Assembly: GCA_910578385.1 (NCBI GenBank) | Contig: CAJTQV010000010.1 | Coordinates: 1 to 64,000 of the forward strand | Source: an uncultured Muribaculaceae bacterium | GTDB lineage: Bacteria > Bacteroidota > Bacteroidia > Bacteroidales > Muribaculaceae | Direction: 5' to 3' | DNA length: 64,000 nt | Shown: positions 1 to 7,042 of the stretch, piece by piece | Layout of the letters: each line of letters opens with the position of its first letter | Numbering within the stretch: the stretch's first letter is position 1 | Position numbers and translations under genes: made by a program | The notes under the pieces: model-generated | Databases searched by the model: none | Seen by the model: only the letters and a program-made list of their open reading frames with translations | What the model was told of the DNA's origin: nothing

Positions 1-130
1 GCGCGGGGACGGGGGAGCGCGACGGTGGTCGCGCCACACCCGGCGGGCCAAGCCCGCCAGACGCGGAGAGGGGACTTCGGGCTTCCGCCCTCACACTGCA
101 CCACGGGGACGGCGGGGCGCGGACGGCAGT
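1..130. repeat. Intergenic palindromic repeat cluster
   Basis: Three short palindromes lie side by side: a GCGCGAC/GTCGCGC hairpin at 17-37, a GGCGGGC-CAA-GCCCGCC hairpin at 42-58, and the GGGC-TTCC-GCCC hairpin followed by TCACAC at 79-96. The first recurs at 36745-36765 inside the dihydrofolate reductase gene, and the third recurs more than ten times in the window. No coding sequence is supported here. The stretch 131-300 shows nothing recognisable apart from G/T-rich sequence. Confidence 0.75.
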
Positions 131-312
131 GCGCGGGCGGCGGTTCCTGTTGCAAAGATGGGGAAATTTTTTGGATTTTGGGGCGGTTGTAGGGAGGTGT
201 TTTATAACATGTTTTTAGGTAAATATTTGGTTGGTAGGGTTTTGCGATTTTAGTGTAGAGGTGTTGTAGGGGTGCTGTTTTGGGGCGGTAGGGGTCGGAT
301 AGGGGCGTTTTT

Positions 313-344
313 GTTGCAGATGGAGGAGGCGCGGCGTAATTTTG
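313..344 (+). promoter_or_regulatory. Bacteroidetes-type promoter
   Basis: GTTG at 313-316, a 20-bp spacer and TAATTTTG at 337-344 match the Bacteroidetes primary sigma factor promoter (-33 TTG, -7 TAnnTTTG). Transcription would begin near 351 and give a leader of about 210 nt before the start codon at 561, with the 33-bp repeats inside it. Confidence 0.6.
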
Positions 345-404
345 CGGCGTCGATTCTGAGGAACCGGCAACCGCTGAAACAAAATTGAAAAACAAACAGC
401 AATG

Positions 405-525
405 CACGCAGCAGGGCAAGACCGTGAGATTGGTAGGCACGCAGCAGGGCAAGACCGTGAGATCGGGAAGCACGCAGCAGGGCAAGACCGGAAGATTGGT
501 GGCACGCTGCGGGGCAGAGCTGGAA
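405..525 (+). repeat. Tandem 33-bp repeat in a 5' leader
   Basis: Three near-identical units start with CACGCAGCAGGGCAAGACCG at 405, 438 and 471, followed by a degenerate fourth unit from 503. The third unit is 32 bp, so the phase shifts. Together with the lack of plausible protein in this stretch, this argues against translation. The array lies between the promoter at 313-344 and the signal-peptide start at 561. Confidence 0.8.
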
Positions 526-560
526 GAATGAAAAACAAAACAAAATTTAAACATTGCTTT

Positions 561-1514
561 ATGAAAACTTTTACTTGGATGGCGCTTGGCGCCGCAGTGG
601 CTTTCGCAGCCGTATGTCCCGTAACCGCTTCGGCACAGGATTACCTGTGTGACCCTTCGAATTCTCTCGTGCTGGAGAAGAGTGTGAGCGAACTCAGTTA
701 TATAGTGCTCTCCGACCGCGCTGTTTCGCAGTTCGAGGCCAAGGGCACGAAGATGGCCTATATCGGCCCCGACGGCCAGGACTTTCCCCGTCCTCTCTAT
801 TATTGGGCAGGTATCGGAGCCGGTGACGAGTCAATGCCCCGCGTGGACTTCGACGAGGGTGGCTATATCTCGCAGAAAGTTCTCGGTAACAGCTCTTGGT
901 CAGGCGCGGGTATCGCCGTCAGAGAGCCTCTGGATCTGACAATGATCACAAACGACACCCGTTTCCACATGGCCTATATGACCCCGACCGAGAACGCTCC
1001 CGAGTCTGTCTGCTTCATCCTTCTGGATAAGCCGGAGATCGGATCGACTCCCGGAAAGTTCGCCATCGGTGCCAATTACAACGACAACGGAGTGATTATC
1101 CCGACAATGGGAGCCATCACAGCCGATTGGCAGGGACTTGATTTCAGCATCGGCGACCTCAAGAAACTCTGGCCGGCGTTCAATCCCAATCATCTGGATG
1201 CCTGGGAGGGCAACCTGCTCTCATGGCTTGCCGGCAACACAGCCAACACCACCTTCGCAATCGACGCAGTCTACTTCTATAATGTGTCGGAAAACGGCGG
1301 CAGCGGCGTGGCCATGACCGAGGGTGAGAATCTTGGCCTGACCGTGACAGACCGTACGGTGAATGTGCTCGGAGGTCAGGGCATAGTGCTCTGCGACATG
1401 GCAGGACGCGTGGTGAAGAGCACCGAAGGAAGCGCCCTCGGACTCGACGGACTTCAGGGCGGTGTGTATGTGGCCCGCTCAGGCAACAAGAGTGTGAAAG
1501 TATCTGTACGATAA
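561..1514 (+). CDS. Secreted protein of unknown function with C-terminal sorting domain
   Basis: A 317-residue exported protein. I chose the ATG at 561 because it starts a clear signal peptide (MKTFTWMALGAAVAFAAV, cleavage probably after TASA). The frame is open further upstream, but that part only reads through the 33-bp repeats. I do not recognise the central 200 residues: no enzyme motif is visible, and the sequence is acidic and rich in glycine and aromatics like a beta-sandwich. The last 55 residues (GIVLCDMAGRVV ... GVYVARSG) look like the short C-terminal domain that directs proteins to the type IX secretion system. It is followed after 62 bp by a GH128-like glucanase and then a discoidin protein, so a role in binding or handling glycan at the surface is possible but not shown. 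Confidence 0.7.
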   Translation: MKTFTWMALGAAVAFAAVCPVTASAQDYLCDPSNSLVLEKSVSELSYIVLSDRAVSQFEAKGTKMAYIGPDGQDFPRPLYYWAGIGAGDESMPRVDFDEGGYISQKVLGNSSWSGAGIAVREPLDLTMITNDTRFHMAYMTPTENAPESVCFILLDKPEIGSTPGKFAIGANYNDNGVIIPTMGAITADWQGLDFSIGDLKKLWPAFNPNHLDAWEGNLLSWLAGNTANTTFAIDAVYFYNVSENGGSGVAMTEGENLGLTVTDRTVNVLGGQGIVLCDMAGRVVKSTEGSALGLDGLQGGVYVARSGNKSVKVSVR

Positions 1515-1523
1515 CATACTGAA

Positions 1524-1559
1524 ATTCCGTGTGCGGCCAATCACGGCCGCACACGGAAT
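1524..1559. terminator. Hairpin between secreted-protein genes
   Basis: A perfect 15-bp inverted repeat (ATTCCGTGTGCGGCC and its complement, 6-nt loop) starts 9 bp after the stop codon at 1514. It has no U tract, so it may attenuate transcription or stabilise the upstream message rather than stop transcription fully. Confidence 0.6.
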
Positions 1560-1576
1560 GGAACAAGAATAGGATT

Positions 1577-3019
1577 ATGAGAACCGGAAGAATCATGGCC
1601 GGTGCACTCGTGGCAATGGTTGCGCTCGCGGGCGCAGCCAAAAGCCCGAAGCGCGGAGTGAGCGAGAATGAGTTTCAGTTCAAGGCCCAATATGCCGCCA
1701 TCAAGCCCGGAGTGAGCTGGTTTTACAGCTGGGGTCCGTCGGTTGGCCGCTACCTTGCCAACGAAGAGGGCATGGAGTTTGTGCCGATGTGCTGGAACGG
1801 CGCTTATGATGCCGCCGAGATCCGCAGCTATGTCACGGCGCATCCGGAAGTGAGATATCTCCTCGGCTTCAACGAGCCGAACTTCAGCAATCAGGCGAAC
1901 ATGACCCCGGCCGAGGCGGCAGCCAAATGGCCCGGAGTGCAGGCACTGGCCGCGGAGTTGGGGCTGGAGTTAGTGGCACCGGCACTGAACTATTCGCCCA
2001 ATCCGCCGTATCAGGACCCGGTGAAATGGATGGATGAGTTTGTGGCTCTTGTCGGACCGGATGCCTTCGACTACACGGCCGTACACAGCTACGGAGGTGT
2101 GGAGGTGATGAAGACGCTCGCCGAGACATTCCATGACAAATACGGGAAGCCGGTATGGGTGACCGAATTCTGCTATTGGCCCGAAGAGGGCAATCCCAAC
2201 AGCACGGTGCGTCCGGAGGCGCAGATCTCGGTGATGATGCAGAGTGTGGAATGGTTGGAGAAGACCCCGTGGATATACCGCTACGCATGGTTCAAGGCGA
2301 TAGGTAACTCCAGCGCCGACAAAGGCCCGAACTTCGGACTGCTGATTTCAGGACATGGCGAGGATCCCCGCGAACTGTCGGAACAGGGGCTTGTCTACGA
2401 GAATCTCTGGAACTTCGACACCGAGCACTGGAACGCTACCGGAGAATGGGTGCCCGCTGCGAACTACATATCCCAATACGGGTGTCTGTTAGGCAGCAAG
2501 GGGGGCACATGCGAAGGGAACAGCCTGCCGATAGAGGTGACGCGCTTCAACGGCGGCTCATGGCTGGACTATCAGTTTGAAGTGGCGAGTGCCGGTGACT
2601 ATGTGCTGACGCTCCGGGTGAGCGGTCAGGGAGAGCCGACGCGCTTCGACCCCTGTGTGGAAATCCGTTCGGTCGATGCCGCCGGAGAAGAGGTGACGCT
2701 GACCGAAGCCCGCACATTCACGCTGAGCGGCGATGACTCGAAATATTCCGATGTAAACTTCTTCATGCACCTTGATGCCGGGCACACCACCCTGCGGGTT
2801 GCCGATGCCAACTCCGCACGGCCGAGCGGGCTGCGGATAGCGGCCGTGCGCTTGGGCGACGCGAGCGGCGTGGCGCTGACGGCAGCCGATGCTGCGGCAG
2901 TGGATGTCTATGGCGTGGATGGCGTTTGCCTGAAGCGTGGTGTGAGCCGGTCAGAGGCTGCTGCGGGACTTGCGCGGGGTGTGTATGTGATCGGTGGGGA
3001 GAAGGTGAGAATCTTATAA
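1577..3019 (+). CDS. Secreted GH128-like beta-1,3-glucanase with C-terminal sorting domain
   Basis: A predicted extracellular glycoside hydrolase of 480 residues. The ATG at 1577 begins the signal peptide MRTGRIMAGALVAMVALAGA. Residues about 45-260 resemble the Asl1-like catalytic domain of GH128, whose known members cleave beta-1,3-glucans: LLGFNEPN carries the likely acid/base Glu100 and VTEFCYW the likely nucleophile Glu197, with VHSYGG between them. A beta-sandwich of the carbohydrate-binding type follows (about residues 320-430, SWLDYQFEVA onward). The end (VDVYGVDGV ... RGVYVIGGEK) matches a type IX secretion C-terminal domain. No SusC/SusD pair is beside it. Family assignment is from motifs; substrate is inferred from the family. 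Confidence 0.8.
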   Translation: MRTGRIMAGALVAMVALAGAAKSPKRGVSENEFQFKAQYAAIKPGVSWFYSWGPSVGRYLANEEGMEFVPMCWNGAYDAAEIRSYVTAHPEVRYLLGFNEPNFSNQANMTPAEAAAKWPGVQALAAELGLELVAPALNYSPNPPYQDPVKWMDEFVALVGPDAFDYTAVHSYGGVEVMKTLAETFHDKYGKPVWVTEFCYWPEEGNPNSTVRPEAQISVMMQSVEWLEKTPWIYRYAWFKAIGNSSADKGPNFGLLISGHGEDPRELSEQGLVYENLWNFDTEHWNATGEWVPAANYISQYGCLLGSKGGTCEGNSLPIEVTRFNGGSWLDYQFEVASAGDYVLTLRVSGQGEPTRFDPCVEIRSVDAAGEEVTLTEARTFTLSGDDSKYSDVNFFMHLDAGHTTLRVADANSARPSGLRIAAVRLGDASGVALTAADAAAVDVYGVDGVCLKRGVSRSEAAAGLARGVYVIGGEKVRIL

Positions 3020-3056
3020 GGTAGTTAAGGTTTTTAAGGTTCTTAAGGTTTTTAAG
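3018..3056 (+). repeat. Short tandem AAGGTT(T/C)TTAAGG repeat
   Basis: Three to four imperfect units of about 10-12 bp (TTAAGGTTTTTAAGGTTCTT type) start at the stop codon of the glucanase gene and end about 50 bp before the next start codon. The same repeat is found at 55541-55578 and 63738-63773. Confidence 0.75.
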
Positions 3057-3105
3057 AGGGGGTTGAAAGGGGTAATTTACAATCAGACAAAACAGAAAAC
3101 AAAAT

Positions 3106-5367
3106 ATGAAAAAGATAATGACAATAGTGGCCGGTGTGGCAGTGGCCGGAGCCGCGGCACTTGCCCTTGACTGGAACACTCAGGAGAATCTCGCGCTGAA
3201 CGCGCAGGTTGTGACATCTTCGGTAAGACCCGGCGAAGGTGACCGTCCTGAAAACATAACCGACGGCAACACCGGTTCAAGGTGGCAGGCAATCGAGAAG
3301 GCCAATGCCGTCAGCCCCGACTGGGTGATAATCGACCTCGGCGAGAGCAAGACTTTCACCGATGTGGAGATAATTTGGGAAAATTCGCATCCGAAGACCT
3401 ATTCGGTGTATGTGACAGAGACAGCAATCCCTTACGCACAGCAGAACTTCGGAACAGAAGAGGAGCCGGTGAACTACAACGTGATTGATGCCGGCTGGCT
3501 TGAAAACGCTACGGCGACATTTGCCGGAGGCGAGGACAGCGAGGCCGGTTACACGGAGACCCTGACATCGGAGACTGCTCTGACCGGACGCTACATCCTT
3601 ATATATGGAGAGACATACAACAACTGGGCGACCGACTGGGGAATGTGTATCTATGAGGTGCGCGTTGCCAACATCGGCGACCGTGACAAAGTGACAACCC
3701 TCACGCTCAACGACGTGACCGTCAAAGAGGGTGCAACAGCCGAGGTGAAGGTAGAGGCAAAGAATGCCGCCGGATCTGTGGTTGACCTCAGCAAGGTTGA
3801 GAACCTGACACTGACCTGTTCGGAGCCTGACGCCGTTGAGATCAGCGGAGGCGAGGATGGCGTGTACAGCGTGAAGACCCTGCGGTATGGCAACTACACC
3901 CTGACGGCAACCTGCGAGGCAGATGGCGAGACCGTAACCGGCAGCTCGGTGCTGACAGTAAGCTACGTATGGAAAGGAGTGAACATCGCGCAGGGAAAGC
4001 CGGCATGGGGCCGCACCGCCCCGGCAGAACCGACAGAAGATGGTGACGAGGTAGAAGAGATAGTTATCCCGAATCCGGCATCGAATGCGGTGGACGGAGA
4101 CGTGGAGACATACTACGAATACAACGGCGGCTGGTCAGAAGGCTGGGTAATCGTTGACCTTGGCAAAGACCATATCATCGATACTCTCGCGGCGGAATTT
4201 GCCGAGAAAGGTAACGGAGACTTCCGGTTCGCATATGCGCAGGAAGGCGCTGCAATGCCCGAAGAGGACCAGAATCTGAAAAACGTCACACTCGAAGGGT
4301 GGACACTCTGCCCTGTCCAGAAACGCAGCGCGTACTCTACAACCCTTTATCAGCCTGAGAACCGGGTTGTGGCACGTTATATCGCAGTCATAGATGGCGA
4401 TTCGCCCGCGCAAAATGCCCAGACAGCCGAGATTTATGTGGCCGGAGAGGAGTATACCGCCCCCCAGGCGACAAGCATCGAGGTCAGCGCATCGGCCGAC
4501 CATCTGCTGACAGGCGAGAAAGTCACGCTCAATGCCCGTGTGCTTGACCAGTATGGCGCAGAGTTCCCGGTAGAGGAGGGTTCGGTAGATTTCGTAGACG
4601 AATACGGGTATGTGAACGGTAACGAGTTTGAGTCGGCGGAAAAGGGACTGTTTGAGGTGAAGGCACTCTACGGAGAGCTTGAGTCAGCACCCTGCTACAT
4701 ACATGTGGCCGCGAAGAAAGAGTCATACTTCTTCCCCTGGATGTGTCCCGTGACCTTCGGCGACGAGACACTGTCGCCCGAGGATTATACAGGCCATGTG
4801 CTTGCCAACACCGCCGACACAACAGTGGCCGAATGGAACGACGAAGACATCGCAGCCGGGAAGGCACTCCGTATAGACCTTGGCGACGAATGTGACATAG
4901 ACATGATGACGCTCCGCTGGGAGGCGGCATGTCCGAAGTCATACACAGTAACCTTGGAAGACAATGCCGGAAACCGTGAGGTGGTTGAGATTGAGACCGA
5001 GCGTGGAGTGGATGGCAATGTGACCGACCGCATCTACAAGCCCGTAGCATCGGCACCGGAGGGACCGGCACGCGCCAACGCCCTGACAGCAGGCAACATG
5101 ACAAAAGTGCGTTACATAACCGTAGTTCCCAAAGAGTCGAACAACAGCAACGGCTGGAGCAACAAGCTCTTCGGCATAGCGCTTTACGGTGCGCCCGGAG
5201 CCGGCATACCGACGAGCGTGGTATCGCTGCCCGGAGCAGAGGCTGGCGCAGTAGATGTCTACAGCATCAGCGGTGCGGTGGTTCGTCGCGGAGCAGAGGC
5301 CGGAGCCGCGCTTCAGGGACTTCCCAAGGGAGTGTACGTTGTGAACGGCAAGAAAATCGTGATATAA
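3106..5367 (+). CDS. Secreted discoidin-domain (F5/8 type C) protein with C-terminal sorting domain
   Basis: A 753-residue exported protein starting with the signal peptide MKKIMTIVAGVAVAGAAALA. A first F5/8 type C-like domain covers roughly residues 20-200 (ENLALNAQVVTSS, ITDGNTGSRWQA, WVIIDLGESKTFTDVEIIWE). A second lies at about 290-450 (VNIAQGKPAWGR, NAVDGDVETYYEY, WVIVDLGKDHIID) and a weaker third at about 540-700 (LRIDLGDECDIDMMTLRWE). Ig-like stretches separate them (TTLTLNDVTVKEGATAEV; ATSIEVSASADHL). The final 40 residues (VDVYSISGAVV ... KGVYVVNGKK) form a type IX-type sorting domain. No catalytic domain is visible, so it is probably a glycan-binding or adhesion protein. It lies downstream of the glucanase in the same direction. 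Confidence 0.8.
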   Translation: MKKIMTIVAGVAVAGAAALALDWNTQENLALNAQVVTSSVRPGEGDRPENITDGNTGSRWQAIEKANAVSPDWVIIDLGESKTFTDVEIIWENSHPKTYSVYVTETAIPYAQQNFGTEEEPVNYNVIDAGWLENATATFAGGEDSEAGYTETLTSETALTGRYILIYGETYNNWATDWGMCIYEVRVANIGDRDKVTTLTLNDVTVKEGATAEVKVEAKNAAGSVVDLSKVENLTLTCSEPDAVEISGGEDGVYSVKTLRYGNYTLTATCEADGETVTGSSVLTVSYVWKGVNIAQGKPAWGRTAPAEPTEDGDEVEEIVIPNPASNAVDGDVETYYEYNGGWSEGWVIVDLGKDHIIDTLAAEFAEKGNGDFRFAYAQEGAAMPEEDQNLKNVTLEGWTLCPVQKRSAYSTTLYQPENRVVARYIAVIDGDSPAQNAQTAEIYVAGEEYTAPQATSIEVSASADHLLTGEKVTLNARVLDQYGAEFPVEEGSVDFVDEYGYVNGNEFESAEKGLFEVKALYGELESAPCYIHVAAKKESYFFPWMCPVTFGDETLSPEDYTGHVLANTADTTVAEWNDEDIAAGKALRIDLGDECDIDMMTLRWEAACPKSYTVTLEDNAGNREVVEIETERGVDGNVTDRIYKPVASAPEGPARANALTAGNMTKVRYITVVPKESNNSNGWSNKLFGIALYGAPGAGIPTSVVSLPGAEAGAVDVYSISGAVVRRGAEAGAALQGLPKGVYVVNGKKIVI

Positions 5368-5389
5368 AAGTTGTTAGTAGGTAAAGAAA

Positions 5390-5433
5390 ACCGCAGGGAC
5401 TCCGGGAAGGAGACCCTGCGGTTGTGCTTTTTT
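5390..5433 (+). terminator. Intrinsic terminator
   Basis: ACCGCAGGG pairs with CCCTGCGGT; an inner CTCC/GGAG extends the stem past one mismatch, and a run of six T follows at 5428-5433. It lies between two convergent genes and can serve the plus-strand operon ending at 5367. Confidence 0.8.
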
Positions 5434-5441
5434 GGGGGAGG

Positions 5442-6581
5442 TCAGAGCTGGATTTTGTGGCCGTTGACGATGTAGAGGCCGGAGGGAAGACCGTCGGTGG
5501 CTGTGGCAGCATCCACGTTGTGACGGACCCGGAGACCGGTCATGGTGTAGACATCGGTCAGATGGGGCGCGTCGGGGGCTGTGTCGACCGATTCTATGCC
5601 GGTGGCTATCGCGCGTGCGTGTATTTCAGTGAAGTTTTTCCAGCCGGCAGCCGCCTGGTATTCAGGTATGTCGGCCTCCGATTCGACATAGAGAGGTGCG
5701 GAATACTGGGTGGTGTAGAAAGAGTTGTCTTTCATAGTGGGAGGTACATCCTGTGTACACCATACTTCGGCCATGGAACCTTCACGCCAGAAAGCAAGGT
5801 CTTCGATGGTGAGAGTCGGGGTTGTTGACTTTGTGGCCGCAGGGAGGATTATGAGCTTCTGTATGTTGCAATGCTCGAAAGCCTGATATGCGATTCTTGT
5901 GACAGAGCCGGGGATAATCAGAGTGTCCTGACCCAGGCAAGGGTCGGTGGCTTCAGGAGCACTGAAAGCAGAGGCTCCGATTGTGGTCAGAGTCCAGGGG
6001 AGCGAGACATCGGTCAGCGGGCAGTAATAGAATGTGTAGTTGCCGATGACTTCCAGAGATTCGGGGAGAACTATGGTTTCCAGAGCCGGGTCGCGGTGAT
6101 TTTCGTCCCAGAAGATATAAGTCACTTTGGTGCCTGATGCTGAGCCGAGAGCCGTGATGCCTGTATTGCCTAAGTCGAGTTCGGTCAAGGATGTGCAGCC
6201 GACGAAGCTGCCTGTTCCGAGCGATTCGAGCGAAGAAGGCACCGTGACCTGGACGAGCGACGTGCAACCTAAGAAGAGGCTGTCGGGGATGGCCTGTATG
6301 CCTGAAGGAATCGAGACCGTCTCAAGCATGGTGTTGTTGATGAAGGCACCGTTGGCGAGAGAGGTCACTTCGTAGTCTGTGCCCTGATATGATACAGACT
6401 GTGGAATATCGATGGAAGTCGCGTCGCTGCCCGAGACGAGGCCGTCGAAAGAAACGTCGGCGTTTCTGGAGTCGGTGACGGTGAAGCGGAAGCCGTCGGA
6501 CTCGAACGATTCAGCCGAAGCTGATGTCATGGCGGTCAGGAGGGCCGCAGCCGCGAGGGTGAGGGGTAAAAATTTTTTCAT
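5442..6581 (-). CDS. Secreted BspA-type leucine-rich repeat protein
   Basis: A 379-residue exported protein. The signal peptide is MKKFLPLTLAAAALLTAMTSASA. From about residue 75 it shows repeats of the BspA (LRR_5) kind, such as VTSLANGAFINNTMLETVSI, IPDSLFLGCTSLVQVTVPSS and LGTGSFVGCTSLTELDL, each about 23 residues. These proteins sit at the cell surface and bind host or microbial partners; the partner here is unknown. The last 40 residues (VYTMTGLRV ... LPSGLYIVNGHK) are again a type IX-type C-terminal domain. The gene is monocistronic and convergent with the discoidin gene. Confidence 0.85.
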   Translation of the reverse strand: MKKFLPLTLAAAALLTAMTSASAESFESDGFRFTVTDSRNADVSFDGLVSGSDATSIDIPQSVSYQGTDYEVTSLANGAFINNTMLETVSIPSGIQAIPDSLFLGCTSLVQVTVPSSLESLGTGSFVGCTSLTELDLGNTGITALGSASGTKVTYIFWDENHRDPALETIVLPESLEVIGNYTFYYCPLTDVSLPWTLTTIGASAFSAPEATDPCLGQDTLIIPGSVTRIAYQAFEHCNIQKLIILPAATKSTTPTLTIEDLAFWREGSMAEVWCTQDVPPTMKDNSFYTTQYSAPLYVESEADIPEYQAAAGWKNFTEIHARAIATGIESVDTAPDAPHLTDVYTMTGLRVRHNVDAATATDGLPSGLYIVNGHKIQL

Positions 6582-6682
6582 AGCCTTGTGTGTTTTTCTG
6601 TGTAAAATGTGTGCTTTTGAAGTGGGGGTGTGTGCTCCCTTTTTCAGTTAACGCGCGGCGGGGCGGAAAGGTTGGAGCGGGG

Positions 6683-6812
6683 GGCTTTCGGGCTTCCGCC
6701 CTCACACAGCACCACGGGGGCTTTGGTTGCACACGGTGGGGAGGTGAAGCTCCGGTAGGGGGTGGTGAACGCTGGTAGGGGGGAGCTGAAGCTCTGCACG
6801 GGGGACAAATAA
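6683..6812. repeat. Intergenic palindromic repeats
   Basis: A GGGC-TTCC-GCCC hairpin with CTCACAC at 6690-6707 is followed by a related GAGGTGAAGCTCC motif at 6741-6753 and a full GGAGCTGAAGCTCT ... GGACAAATAA element at 6782-6812. These are copies of the interspersed families described elsewhere in the window. They lie between the start of the leucine-rich repeat gene and the promoter of the RNase R gene. Confidence 0.75.
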
Positions 6813-6832
6813 TGTCGGTTACGTAAAAAATA

Positions 6833-6864
6833 GTTGTGGATTTGGACTAAAAGTGTTAGTTTTG
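6833..6864 (+). promoter_or_regulatory. Bacteroidetes-type promoter for rnr
   Basis: GTTG at 6833-6836, a 20-bp spacer and TAGTTTTG at 6857-6864. Transcription would begin near 6871, leaving a leader of about 170 nt that contains the short tandem repeats at 6883-6975. Confidence 0.65.
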
Positions 6865-6882
6865 TGTTTTAACATAATAAGA

Positions 6883-6975
6883 GGCTTTAGGTTTTAGGCT
6901 TTAGGTTTTAGAGCTTAGGCCGGTGGGGGTGTAGGGCTTATAAGGCTTATGGGGCTTATAGGCCTTATAAAATCG
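6883..6975 (+). repeat. Short tandem repeats in the rnr leader
   Basis: First GGCTTTAGGTTTTA-type units (6885-6920), then units of about 10 bp of the GGGCTTATAA / GGCTTATGGG kind (6937-6975). They fall between the predicted promoter and the start codon at 7043. The same two repeat types occur at 15382-15410, 13219-13302, 18659-18738 and 32494-32580. Confidence 0.7.
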
Positions 6976-7042
6976 GGGTGTGATAAATAAAATGGGGGTG
7001 AGATAAGATGGGGTGTGGATTTTACTAATAAGATATAACCGT

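Noticed and set aside
405..525. Possible CRISPR array
   Set aside because: The 33-bp units follow each other with no unique spacers and no cas genes are present; these are simple tandem repeats.
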